Shown here one piece after another: positions 44,295 through 52,307 of a DNA stretch of 64,000 nucleotides. Every line of letters begins with the position of its first letter. Positions within the stretch are counted from its first letter, which is position 1. The stretch is taken from NCBI GenBank assembly GCA_965226245.1, contig CBDDCL010000015.1, forward strand, positions 4,092,001 through 4,156,000. The letters are read 5' to 3'. Source of the stretch: CBDCYS01 sp965226245 (lineage in GTDB: Bacteria > Acidobacteriota > Terriglobia > Bryobacterales > UBA6623). The notes beneath the pieces are model-generated. The model had not been told where the DNA came from. It saw nothing but the letters and a program-made list of their open reading frames with translations, and ran no database searches. Made by a program: the position numbers and the translations under genes.

Positions 44295-44376
44295 GAGCAC
44301 GGCGAGCAAGCGCAACGAAGTAATGGCAGGCCTATCGCGTGCTTGGAGCGTCAGGTGGTGAGAAATGCGGCCTAGG
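44295..44376 (-). repeat. Dispersed repeat H, copy 2
   Basis: This is the inverted copy of 14963-15044, sharing about 80 nt through GCGCAACGAAGTAATGGCAG and GGTGGTGAGAAATGCGGC. Confidence 0.75.
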
Positions 44377-44399
44377 CCTTTGTTCCTTCCGCAAGCGCC

Positions 44400-46673
44400 C
44401 TATGCCGCCTTCTTCATCTGGATCTGCACCAACTTAGGCTGAGGCGCCTGAGCGCTGAAAGAAAGCACGTCCATGGGGCAGACGGAAACGCAAATGCCGC
44501 AGCCGATGCAAGAACTCGTATCGTTGTCGAGCACTTCTTGCTTGATGGCGTAACTCATCACGTCGATACCGACTTGGCAGTTGCGGGTGCATTCGGTGCA
44601 GCCGATGCACTTGTCGTTGGAGACGATGTGAAAGCGGCTGACCTTGAACTTGCCGTAAAACTTGCTCATGACGTCCATCATTTTGGCTAGTGGACACCAG
44701 TAGCGGCACCAAACCTTGCCGCCCATAAAGGGGTAAAGCGTGACGGGAATGATGCCGACCAGCCAGACGTCGGCGACCAGGTGGTAGACGTCAAGCCCCA
44801 CAGTCGCGGATGTCTGGAAAACCGCCACGGTATCGCGCAACAGCATCATCACGGTGACGACGGCGGCGGCGCCGAGCACGGCCCAATTCATCCTTTCCCA
44901 GGCCCGCGAGGCCGGGTTCTTCGGGGCCAGGTGCCGCCAGCGGTCACCCAGGGTTTCGGCCAGCCCGCCACAGCCGCAGATCCAAGAACAGTAACGCTTG
45001 CCGTGAAACAAGACCAGGATCGGAATGATCACAAAGGTCAGTACGATACCCCAAACGACCCAAACCTGGTGAGGATCGTAGAAGAACGTATAGAAGAACA
45101 AAGGCCAGGCATAAACAATCCCGTAGGCACGCCAGGCCTGCTCGCTAAAGGAGGGATCGCTGGCCAGACGCTCCCCGACCCACTGGAATTTAACGGCCCA
45201 CTTGAAAAGGAATTCCGGAATAAGAAAAAAGAAGACCCACTGGAAGGACAGCAGGCTGACGTAGCGCCAGATCTGAAACTTGTCCTTACGGTCGATGCCC
45301 CAGCGCTTGAGGGCCTGCAAGCCGAAGTAAGTCATCAGCATCGTGTAGAGCACCGTGTACCAGAACGACCAGGGCCGGTTGAAGAGCGAAAGCGCGTTGA
45401 AGCCCCAGTCGCGATAGGGCCACAGTTCCATGCCGTTGCCGAGCTTGGCGCCGTAGACGCTGTAGGCGATGAGGAACGAAACACCCAGCCATGACCAGCG
45501 CGACCCGGCGAGGCCGGTGTAAAGCAGTCCGCCGAGCGATGCAGCGGCAAGCCCCCAGCCGGCGAGGGGCGGCACGTCCGCTCCTGTCTGACCGCCGCCG
45601 AACCACAATCCCACCAGCGTGGCCAGCACCAGGAGAAGTGACTGCAGCGGATTCCCGCTCCATTCGTTTTCGAGCCGAATGCCGAGCGATTTCAGAAACC
45701 GCGAAGGCAACTCGGCCCCCACCAGAACGAACGCATGCTGATAGGGGACCACGCGAGCCCCCGCTTCCCCTTTGACCTGGACCGCAGCCTCGCTTTCGCC
45801 GAACCCGGTCACGCCGGCGTTCCAGATGATTTCAATCCTTCCCTCGGCAACGGCGTCGTCCAGCTTGCGTTTGTTGTCTTGAAAGACCACTCCCAGACTG
45901 TCGCGCCGGTGAATCAGCGTAATGTGATTCTGCTCGGAAAGTATGACCGCGGCCTCGACCGCGCTATTGCCGCCTCCCACCACGGTGATGTTCTCGTCGT
46001 GGTAGTGCTTGGGACTGTAGAGGCGGTGATAAACCTGCTCGCGGTCCTCGCCGGGAACTTTGAGTTTGCGGGGATTGCCGCGCTGCCCGGTGGCAAGCAC
46101 CACCCGGCGGACGCGGTATTTGCCTTTGTCCGTGCGGGCGATGAAGCTGCCGTCCTTCTGCTTTTCCAGGGACTTCAACCCCTCGCTGGTATGCACGTTC
46201 AGCTTGTTGTCTTTTACAATCTGGCGCCAGCGCTCGACCAGGTCCTCTTTCCGCGCTCCGTCAAGCCAGAGCTTTCCCTTTGGCGGTGTTTTGTCGGGTT
46301 CGGCGTAGACCCACTTGCCCTCGGGGAAGTTTTCGATGGTGTTGGCGAGTTTCTCCTTTTCGAGAAGGAGATGCCGCAGACCCCGGTCTTGGGCGGCCAG
46401 CGCCGCGTTCAGACCGGAAGCGCCGCCGCCAACGATCAGCACATCGAAGACGTTGGGGTCCTGGCCGATCGCGCCGGGCTCGGCTGCGATATGCTCGATG
46501 ACCTCGAAGCCCTGCGCCATCGCCAGCTTGATGACCGGGGCGCCGGCCAGGTCGCCGATGATGTAGAGACCAGGGATATTGCTCTCGCGGTCGCTATCGA
46601 CCTGAGGCCGGCGCTGCACCATGTTGGGGCTGGAGATGATTCCCTCGACAAGTTGTTTCACTTTCGATAGCAT
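44400..46673 (-). CDS. FAD-dependent oxidoreductase fused to a membrane ferredoxin (NapH/CcoG-like) domain
   Basis: The 757-residue protein has a N-terminal piece like the C-end of a thioredoxin reductase-type domain (NIPGLYIIGDLAGAPVIK, residues 31-48), then a FAD Rossmann motif VLIVGGGASGLNAALAA (about 79-96) and a NAD(P) motif ITVVGGGNSAVEAA (about 236). About six membrane segments (residues 355-640) follow, with YCSWICGCGGLAE and KVWCRYWCPLAKM, then two 4Fe-4S motifs, CIGCTECTRNCQVGI and CIGCGICVSVCPMDVL, near the end. This suggests electron flow between NAD(P)H, FAD and Fe-S centres at the inner membrane; the electron partner is unknown. Start is ATG 46673. A zinc-ribbon membrane protein gene lies upstream in the same direction (17 nt). 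Confidence 0.85.
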   Translation of the reverse strand: MLSKVKQLVEGIISSPNMVQRRPQVDSDRESNIPGLYIIGDLAGAPVIKLAMAQGFEVIEHIAAEPGAIGQDPNVFDVLIVGGGASGLNAALAAQDRGLRHLLLEKEKLANTIENFPEGKWVYAEPDKTPPKGKLWLDGARKEDLVERWRQIVKDNKLNVHTSEGLKSLEKQKDGSFIARTDKGKYRVRRVVLATGQRGNPRKLKVPGEDREQVYHRLYSPKHYHDENITVVGGGNSAVEAAVILSEQNHITLIHRRDSLGVVFQDNKRKLDDAVAEGRIEIIWNAGVTGFGESEAAVQVKGEAGARVVPYQHAFVLVGAELPSRFLKSLGIRLENEWSGNPLQSLLLVLATLVGLWFGGGQTGADVPPLAGWGLAAASLGGLLYTGLAGSRWSWLGVSFLIAYSVYGAKLGNGMELWPYRDWGFNALSLFNRPWSFWYTVLYTMLMTYFGLQALKRWGIDRKDKFQIWRYVSLLSFQWVFFFLIPEFLFKWAVKFQWVGERLASDPSFSEQAWRAYGIVYAWPLFFYTFFYDPHQVWVVWGIVLTFVIIPILVLFHGKRYCSWICGCGGLAETLGDRWRHLAPKNPASRAWERMNWAVLGAAAVVTVMMLLRDTVAVFQTSATVGLDVYHLVADVWLVGIIPVTLYPFMGGKVWCRYWCPLAKMMDVMSKFYGKFKVSRFHIVSNDKCIGCTECTRNCQVGIDVMSYAIKQEVLDNDTSSCIGCGICVSVCPMDVLSFSAQAPQPKLVQIQMKKAA

Positions 46674-46690
46674 TTGGCGGACCAGTGGTT

Positions 46691-47389
46691 TCAGTTCGAA
46701 TTGCGAGCGAGCTGGGTTACTTCAGAGGGACGCTCGGCTGTCAGGGAGGCGTGACAACCTAAACATTCCGCCGCTGAGGGGTGGTTGAGGTGTCCGCAAC
46801 TCGGGCAGGTGAGCGGCTCCGAGGTGGCGGGAACTTTCGTTACGCCCGCGTGCTCGGGCGGCACCGCGTGCTCGGCGTCGGCCGCTCGCAGCAGCAAAGC
46901 CAGATAGCCGAAGGCGTTGAACAGAAAACCCGCCGCGAACCAGCGAACAGGCTCCTGACCGGTGTTGATCGCCCGGTGCGCGCAGACAGCGGCGAAGCCC
47001 AAACCCATCGTGACGTAGATTCCCAGCAGCAGCCAGGCGTCTGATATGCCGCTTGCGGGCGCCGTCTCGCCGCCGAAAAGGCCGCCCCGGGGCTTGAGGC
47101 GGCCGATGAAGGTCCAGGGCTCGCTGAAAAGCTGCAGCTCCATCTCTTCCATGATCCCGACCCGCTGGCCCTCGACCAGGTAGACCTTGTCACCGGCTTT
47201 CAGCAATGTCGAGCAGACAACGCAACGGTCGACACCCTCGCGGACGGACACGGTCCGGACGAAGATTTCCACCGCTTGCGAGTCTGGCGGCGGCTCGGCG
47301 GGTTGCTGGGTTTGGGCGTTAGGCAGCGTGCAAACAGCAAGCAGCAAGGCACACAGGCGCGTCAGAAGTGTTCCGGATCGGCAGGTCAC
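46691..47389 (-). CDS. Exported/membrane protein with a C-terminal zinc ribbon, 232 aa
   Basis: GTG 47389 has a strong SD (GGAGGAAGG). The product has a signal peptide (to about residue 25), a domain with Cys pair VCSTLLKAGDKVYLVEGQRV, two membrane segments at about 122-165 (WLLLGIYVTMGLGFAAVC) and a C-terminal zinc ribbon (LTCPSCGHLNHPSAAECLGC). The role is unknown. It precedes the FAD/ferredoxin gene by 17 nt on the same strand and is probably co-transcribed with it, so it may be an accessory for that complex. Confidence 0.65.
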   Translation of the reverse strand: MTCRSGTLLTRLCALLLAVCTLPNAQTQQPAEPPPDSQAVEIFVRTVSVREGVDRCVVCSTLLKAGDKVYLVEGQRVGIMEEMELQLFSEPWTFIGRLKPRGGLFGGETAPASGISDAWLLLGIYVTMGLGFAAVCAHRAINTGQEPVRWFAAGFLFNAFGYLALLLRAADAEHAVPPEHAGVTKVPATSEPLTCPSCGHLNHPSAAECLGCHASLTAERPSEVTQLARNSN

Positions 47390-47838
47390 ATCCTTCCTCC
47401 GTTGCGCTTCAGGGTGCGGCAGCGGCAGTTGAACTAAAACGAAGCTCGGCGCTTGGCGCGTGACTGGGCGCTTCTGACTTTTTCGCCTTCGAACAATTCT
47501 ACTCTACTTCATTGCGTTTTTCAGAGCCCCGAACAGACCGAAATCCGTCCGCAAGGATTCTGGTTGCCTGCGAGAGCGTTATGAAAAAGCCGTAGCGCAG
47601 GGCTCGTAAGAGACCTGCGGCCTTTCGCCCAGCCACACCCGGCGGGTGAACCTAAAGGCCGCAGGTCTCTTACGAGCCCTGCGCTACGGGTGCTTGACAA
47701 CGACGATGCAACGCAAATCGTCGCCTTGCAAACGGATTATGGACAGAGCTCCGAACGCCAGTGAGAGGCAGCGTACATGCACCAGCGGCAATCTGGAGCG
47801 ATGAACCTGAAGCAATGAATACGGGGCGATGGGACCCC
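47390..47838. other. Intergenic region with a long hairpin
   Basis: It holds a REP-like partial copy (AGAGCCCCGAACAGACCGAA at 47524) and the inverted repeat 47590-47688. No gene is seen. Confidence 0.5.
47590..47688. repeat. Long inverted repeat (hairpin)
   Basis: Arms of about 34 nt, CGTAGCGCAGGGCTCGTAAG through GACCTGCGGCCTTT and its complement, enclose a 25-nt loop. It lies downstream of hemC (minus strand) and may form a stable hairpin at its mRNA 3' end. Confidence 0.8.
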
Positions 47839-47858
47839 TCACTTGCGTTCGGGGCTCT
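47833..47858 (-). repeat. REP-like family A copy forming the hemC 3' end
   Basis: On the minus strand GAGAGCCCCGAACGCAAGTG followed by A codes the last residues ESPERK and the TGA stop of hemC. The copy is in gene sense. Confidence 0.75.
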
Positions 47859-48765
47859 CAAACTTCATCAAGTCCCTTGCTCCTTGGTCGAGAAGCTGAG
47901 CTGCGGCGGCTTGTCCCAGGGCTTCTGGTGCGTTTGATGCGCCTGTCACGGCGGTCCGGACCGCTTGCTTGCCGTCCTGGCCGAGAACCACGCCCAGCAG
48001 GCTGAGCCGCCCTCCCTCCAGCACGGCGTAGGCTCCCAGCGGCGCCTGACAGCCGCCGCCCAGCGCCGCCAGCAGGGCACGTTCGGCTGTCACGGCTATG
48101 CGGGTCCCGGGGTCGTCCAATGGGGAAAGCAGTTCGTTGATGGCATCGTCCCCGGCGCGGGTCTCAATTCCGAGTGCTCCCTGGCCGACTGCGGGGAGCA
48201 TCACTTCGGGCTCGAGGATCTGCGCGATGCGATCCTGCCATCCCAGACGATGCAGTCCCGCCGAGGCCAGCAGGATGGCGTCGTAGCGGCCTTCGTCGAG
48301 TTTTCGCAGCCGGGTGTCGACGTTGCCGCGGATGCCTGCGACTTCGACGTCGGGGCGCAGGTGGCGCATTTGGGCGGCGCGGCGCAGCGAGCTGGTTCCG
48401 ACCCTTGCGCCTTTCGGTAACTCTGCCAGGGTCATGCCCGCGAGGGCGTCGCGCGGGTCGGCTCGTTTCGGGATGATGCTCACGGCCAAGCGCGAGTCCA
48501 GCTCGGTCGGGAGGTCTTTCAGGCTATGGACCGCCAGGTCGATGGAGCCGCCGATCAGTGCTTCTTCGATTTCCTTGGTGAAGACGCCCTTGAGGCCGGT
48601 TTCCGAGCCGACTTTGGCCAGGGCGACGTCGGTGATCTTGTCGCCGGTGGTTTTGATGATTTCGATTCGGGTGGCAATGTTGCGATCTTTGAGTTGTTGC
48701 CCGATCCAGTGGGCTTGCCAGAGGGCGAGTTTCGAGCCTCGGGTTCCTATGGTGACGGGCTTCAC
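47839..48765 (-). CDS. hemC: Hydroxymethylbilane synthase (porphobilinogen deaminase)
   Basis: The 308-residue protein has the family start TIGTRGSKLALWQAHWI, the segment HSLKDLPTELDSRLA (substrate-binding Lys/Asp region) and LGGGCQAPLGAYA, whose Cys holds the dipyrromethane cofactor. It condenses four porphobilinogens. The GTG start overlaps the hemA stop by 4 nt (GTGA), giving coupled translation. The last residues (ESPERK) and stop are coded by a REP-like repeat, so the natural C-terminus was replaced or slightly altered. Confidence 0.96.
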   Translation of the reverse strand: MKPVTIGTRGSKLALWQAHWIGQQLKDRNIATRIEIIKTTGDKITDVALAKVGSETGLKGVFTKEIEEALIGGSIDLAVHSLKDLPTELDSRLAVSIIPKRADPRDALAGMTLAELPKGARVGTSSLRRAAQMRHLRPDVEVAGIRGNVDTRLRKLDEGRYDAILLASAGLHRLGWQDRIAQILEPEVMLPAVGQGALGIETRAGDDAINELLSPLDDPGTRIAVTAERALLAALGGGCQAPLGAYAVLEGGRLSLLGVVLGQDGKQAVRTAVTGASNAPEALGQAAAAQLLDQGARDLMKFESPERK

Positions 48766-50027
48766 TTTTTCAGGTTGAATGCGCGCTTGACGAACTCAAC
48801 GAAATGCAGGCCGTCGGGGTGACTGGCCAGCTTCTTCATTTCCGTGATGGGCTGATGGGCGATCTTGTTGACGATGCTTCGTGTCAGGGCTTCGAGAGCC
48901 TTTTCTTGTTGCGGATCGAGGGTTCCCAGCTTGGACCGGAAGCGCTCAATCTCGGCCCGGCGCAAGTCATCGAGCTCGGATTGCAACGACACAATCGTGG
49001 GCGCCACCTCGTGGGTTTTGAGGCGGTGCACCATCTTCGTGACTTCTTCTTCGACAATGCGCTCGGCTTGATCGGCTTCTCGCTGGCGCTGCCGCAAGTT
49101 GTCATCGGCGACCTGGCGCAGGTCGTCGATGTCATAGACGAACATGTTGTCGATGGAGTTGACCTCGGGATCGATATCCCGCGGCACGGCGATGTCCACG
49201 AAGAAAATTGGCTTGTTCTTGCGCGCGGCGATGACGCCTTGGGCGGTCTTCTTGTTCAAGATGAAGCGGGGCGAGCCGGTCGAGGAAATGACGATATCAA
49301 CCTGATTGAGCACCTCCAGCAGGCGATCGAACGGGACCGCCGTGCCGCTGAACCCCCGCGCCATCTCGACGGCGCGCTGGTAGGTCCGGTTGGTGACAAG
49401 GATTTGGCTGGCCCCGGCGTTTTGCAAGTGCTTGGCGCCCAGCTCCGACATTTTTCCGGCGCCGATCAGCAGGATCGAGAGGCCCTTCAAATCGCCGAAG
49501 ATCTTGCGCGCCAGCTCCACCGCGACGTAGCTGATCGAAACCGCCAGATGCCCGATGCCGGTCTCGTTGCGGACACGCCGCGCCACCCGGAAAGCGTTAT
49601 TGACGATGAGGTCGAGCTGGCCGCGCACGGCGCCGGACGCTTTGGCGGCGGCGTAGGCTTGCTTGACTTGCCCCAGAATCTGCGGTTCGCCGACGACCAT
49701 CGAGTCGAGGCTCGAGGCCACGCGGAACAGATGCCGAATCGCATCTTGATCCAGGTAGCGGTAGAGAAAGGGCGCGGCTTCTTCGATCTTCAGGCGCGGC
49801 GTCTCAGCCAAGAAGGAGTGCACTTCTTCCGACGGATCGTGCCCGGCATCACCGCGCACCAGGAATTCGACCCGGTTGCAGGTCGACAACACCATGGCCT
49901 CGGAAATCCCGCGCCTTTGCGCCAGTTCGCCGGCAAGTTCGCCGCCGGCCTGTTCGGGCAGGGCCAGCCGTTCGCGCACTTCGATGGGCGCGGTCTTGTG
50001 ACTGAGTCCGAGTAGCAGAACGCTCAT
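48762..50027 (-). CDS. hemA: Glutamyl-tRNA reductase
   Basis: The 421-residue protein begins LLGLSHKTAPIEVRERLALP, has the catalytic Cys near residue 50 in MVLSTCNRVEFLV, the GEPQILGQVKQAYAAA segment, the NADPH site LLIGAGKMSELGAKHLQNAG (near 188) and a helical C-terminal dimer domain. It turns glutamyl-tRNA into glutamate-1-semialdehyde, the first step of the C5 heme path. It lies between hemX (6 nt gap) and hemC (overlap) in one operon. Heme usually controls this step post-translationally. Confidence 0.97.
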   Translation of the reverse strand: MSVLLLGLSHKTAPIEVRERLALPEQAGGELAGELAQRRGISEAMVLSTCNRVEFLVRGDAGHDPSEEVHSFLAETPRLKIEEAAPFLYRYLDQDAIRHLFRVASSLDSMVVGEPQILGQVKQAYAAAKASGAVRGQLDLIVNNAFRVARRVRNETGIGHLAVSISYVAVELARKIFGDLKGLSILLIGAGKMSELGAKHLQNAGASQILVTNRTYQRAVEMARGFSGTAVPFDRLLEVLNQVDIVISSTGSPRFILNKKTAQGVIAARKNKPIFFVDIAVPRDIDPEVNSIDNMFVYDIDDLRQVADDNLRQRQREADQAERIVEEEVTKMVHRLKTHEVAPTIVSLQSELDDLRRAEIERFRSKLGTLDPQQEKALEALTRSIVNKIAHQPITEMKKLASHPDGLHFVEFVKRAFNLKK

Positions 50028-50033
50028 GCCCGC

Positions 50034-50852
50034 TTACCGTGACGCGAACGAGTGGACTCCGCTGTTGACAATCCAGGTCATGGCCGCGCAGCAGAATCCG
50101 ATGATCGAAAAGTAGGCGGCCTTGCGGCCTCTCCAGCCAATCGCCAGCCGGCTGAAGACCAGCGCCAGATAGATCGCCCAAGTCAGAAAGGCCAGCGCGA
50201 TTGTGGGATCGACGATCCAGTTGGCTCCCCATTGGACGAAGGCCCAAAAGCTGCCCGCAATCAGCCCCAGCGTAAACAGCACGAATCCCACGGCCAGCGT
50301 GCGGTAAGCCATGTCGTCCAGCGTGCCCAGCGGCGGCAAGCGGGTGTAGAACGCCCGAGGCCGTTTCGATTTCAGCTCCTTCTCCTGAATGATGTACATC
50401 ACGCCGGCGATGAAGGTGAGAAACAAGGCCGCGAAGCCGAGCAAGATCAACAGAACGTGAATAGAGAGCCACCACTTACCCAGCGTCCGCCCGCCCCAGG
50501 GCTCGACCGGCGTGCCCAGGCTGGCGACCAGGGTCAGCAGAAAGACGGTCGGGAAGACGAAGACGGCCAGGCTTTCGTGCTTGTAGCGCCAGTAGGCGAG
50601 AAGAAATGTACAGGTGATGAGAAACCCGATCAGAGACGCCATTTGGTGCAAAGTGACGACCGGGAAACGTCCCATCGCCATGGCTTGGTCGACGATCGAA
50701 ACGAGGTGGAGAACCGCGCCGAGGGAAATCGATCCCAGCGCCAGCTTGAACATGCGCTGCCGGCGTCTGACGACAGTCACGAGCGAATGCCATAAGCCCA
50801 GTGAATACAGCAGCAAAGTGACTCGCAGCCAGAATACGCTGGACTGGTCCAT
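50034..50852 (-). CDS. hemX: HemX/CcsA-type membrane protein of cytochrome c assembly
   Basis: I start at ATG 50852 (MDQSSVFWLRVTLLLYSLGL), giving 272 residues with about eight membrane segments. The CcsA-type core includes LHQMASLIGFLITCTFLLAY, WWLSIHVLLILLGFAALFLTF with a conserved His, and WGANWIVDPTIALAFLTWAI with the WGxxW-like motif. HemX proteins sit next to hemA and limit or handle heme. The gene is 6 nt upstream of hemA. A longer frame to 50900 runs into repeat D and the putative -10 box, so it was rejected. Confidence 0.85.
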   Translation of the reverse strand: MDQSSVFWLRVTLLLYSLGLWHSLVTVVRRRQRMFKLALGSISLGAVLHLVSIVDQAMAMGRFPVVTLHQMASLIGFLITCTFLLAYWRYKHESLAVFVFPTVFLLTLVASLGTPVEPWGGRTLGKWWLSIHVLLILLGFAALFLTFIAGVMYIIQEKELKSKRPRAFYTRLPPLGTLDDMAYRTLAVGFVLFTLGLIAGSFWAFVQWGANWIVDPTIALAFLTWAIYLALVFSRLAIGWRGRKAAYFSIIGFCCAAMTWIVNSGVHSFASR

Positions 50853-50861
50853 ACACCGGTC

Positions 50862-50867
50862 ATTATA
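50862..50867 (-). promoter_or_regulatory. Possible -10 box for the hemXAC operon
   Basis: A perfect TATAAT lies on the minus strand 10 nt before the hemX ATG; the transcript would have a very short leader or none. No good -35 is seen at 17 nt upstream (the region enters repeat D). Confidence 0.3.
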
Positions 50868-50888
50868 GCGTTCGGCGAGGGGGAACAC

Positions 50889-50993
50889 GATGTGGCGCAC
50901 GTCTCCAGACGTACCGTGTCGCCATTCCTGGCGACATGTCTTAGTTGGGTCTTAGCTAGCATCGCCGTCGACCCGAGTTGCCGCCCATCCGCC
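50889..50993 (-). repeat. Dispersed repeat D, copy 2
   Basis: An inverted copy of 43880-44003, with a short deletion in the middle (CGACGGCGATGCTAGCTAAG versus the other copy). It lies just upstream of the hemX promoter region. Confidence 0.8.
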
Positions 50994-51083
50994 AGCCGCG
51001 CGGCTTTGCGGAGACGTCGATGATCCACTGGGACGGTGGTCTCAGCGGCCGAAAGAATCAGCCCGGGGGATTCCAGAGTTAAA

Positions 51084-51386
51084 TCAGTCCTCGTCGGTAT
51101 AGGCGTATAGGAGCTGCTCGATGCGGCCGAAGATCTCGAGGAGTTCCCTCTTTAGCTTGCGGTCTGGCGTATGGTTTGCTTCCGCGGCCACATAGCCCAT
51201 CAACTCGTCGAGTTCGTCCAGTGTGAATCGGTAGACAGGCTTCTTCCCGACAATCTGCAATCGCAACCGGTCCGTCAACTCACTCGGCGCGAACGTCTTG
51301 TCGATAATCAAACCGCATTGGCGAACGGTTAGAGACAGTACGACTTTTTCGCCAGGCTTGATTCGTTTGCGCGGCTGCTCGAACAT
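51084..51386 (-). CDS. Uncharacterised small protein, 100 aa
   Basis: The product has a beta-rich first half (KPGEKVVLSLTVRQCGLIID, RLRLQIVGKKPVYRFTLDEL) and a helical end (KLKRELLEIFGRIEQLLYAY). It seems a real soluble domain, but I cannot name the family. It lies 6 nt downstream of the DapA-type gene on the same strand, so it may be translated from one mRNA with that enzyme. Start is ATG 51386. Confidence 0.6.
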   Translation of the reverse strand: MFEQPRKRIKPGEKVVLSLTVRQCGLIIDKTFAPSELTDRLRLQIVGKKPVYRFTLDELDELMGYVAAEANHTPDRKLKRELLEIFGRIEQLLYAYTDED

Positions 51387-51392
51387 CTTCGG

Positions 51393-52307
51393 TTACGCCG
51401 GCGAGAGCTCGGGAACAGCGGCCAAGGCCTGGCGGATGGCCTCGGTTTGCTCGGGCGAGCTTGCCGGCATCGGCGGCCTGGGGAGGCCTCCTTGGCGGCC
51501 TTGCAGTTTCATCGCGGTCTTGACGTTGGCGGGGAGGTTGGGAGCGTCAATCGCGTTCCAGAGCCGCAGCAGCACCGCGTGCAGCTCGCGCGCGCGGGAG
51601 TGATTTCCCGCCCGAACCGCCTCCCACAGCTCAACGCACCATTCCGGGGCGGCGGTGAGAATCGCGGCCACGGCGCCGTGTGCTCCCAGGGAAAATGAGG
51701 AGTAGAGCAGAGCGTCGACGGCCGACAGAATCCTCACGCCTTTCCTCCGGAGTTGATCATCATCGCTAAGCATCAGCAGATCCGCCAGTGCTTTGATGTC
51801 ACTGGCGCTCTGCTTGACACCGATCACGCCGCCGACTTCGCGCAGAATGCGGACCAGCAGTTGAGGCGAGAGATAAGACCACGGTACGACGTTGTAAATG
51901 ATCACCGGGATTCCGGTTGCCTGAGACAAGCGGTCAAAGTGGCGAACCATGGCCTCGTCGTCGGGCCGGAACAGATAATGGACCGGCGTGACCTGCAGGG
52001 CGGCGACACCGAGGTCGGCGACCGCCTTGGCGCGTTCGATGGCTGCTTGCGTGCTGTTGGTGATGATCCCGGTGACGACGGGGATGCGGCCCCCAACTTC
52101 CTCGATGGTGGCGGCGGTCATCGCGCGGGTCTCGTCGGTGGTTACCGTGTGACCCTCACCGGTGCTTCCACAAACGGCGAGGCCATGCACGTTAGCGCCG
52201 AGCATGTAGCGGACATCGTCGCGATGCAGCGCTTCGTCGACCTTCCCTTCCGAGTCGAAAGGGGTGACCATGGGAGGGATGATACCGTGGATTTCGTGAT
52301 TTGGCAT
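51393..52307 (-). CDS. DapA-family (dihydrodipicolinate synthase/N-acetylneuraminate lyase) aldolase
   Basis: The 304-residue TIM barrel has the family blocks GSTGEGHTVTTDE (residues 48-60), VIIYNVVPWS (Tyr138) and GVIGVKQSASDI with the Schiff-base Lys165. The plan is that of DapA, NanA and sugar-acid (KDG-type) aldolases. The NVP instead of the DapA NVPGRT, and GSTGEG, fit a class I pyruvate aldolase other than true DapA, so I give no gene symbol. The small protein gene is 6 nt downstream. The Tat-exported TIM-barrel gene lies upstream in the opposite direction. Confidence 0.88.
   Translation of the reverse strand: MPNHEIHGIIPPMVTPFDSEGKVDEALHRDDVRYMLGANVHGLAVCGSTGEGHTVTTDETRAMTAATIEEVGGRIPVVTGIITNSTQAAIERAKAVADLGVAALQVTPVHYLFRPDDEAMVRHFDRLSQATGIPVIIYNVVPWSYLSPQLLVRILREVGGVIGVKQSASDIKALADLLMLSDDDQLRRKGVRILSAVDALLYSSFSLGAHGAVAAILTAAPEWCVELWEAVRAGNHSRARELHAVLLRLWNAIDAPNLPANVKTAMKLQGRQGGLPRPPMPASSPEQTEAIRQALAAVPELSPA

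Larger units (their letters stand above)
43275..44399. other. Repeat patch without genes, 1.1 kb
   Basis: The stretch between pyrE and the FAD/ferredoxin gene is filled with repeats: inverted family B arms (43504-43572), repeat D copy 1 (43880-44003) and repeat H copy 2 (44295-44376). The segment is bracketed by inverted copies of GCCGACGCCTGGAGTTT...CTACA (43396-43449 and 44240-44262). Open frames there look like noise. Confidence 0.6.

Noticed and set aside
48804..50015. A 403-codon plus-strand frame antisense to hemA
   Set aside because: Glutamyl-tRNA reductase is unmistakable on the minus strand; the antisense frame is a codon-bias artefact.
50853..50900. A 16-residue N-terminal extension of HemX
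   Set aside because: It includes the putative TATAAT box and borders on a dispersed repeat; ATG 50852 fits the first membrane segment.
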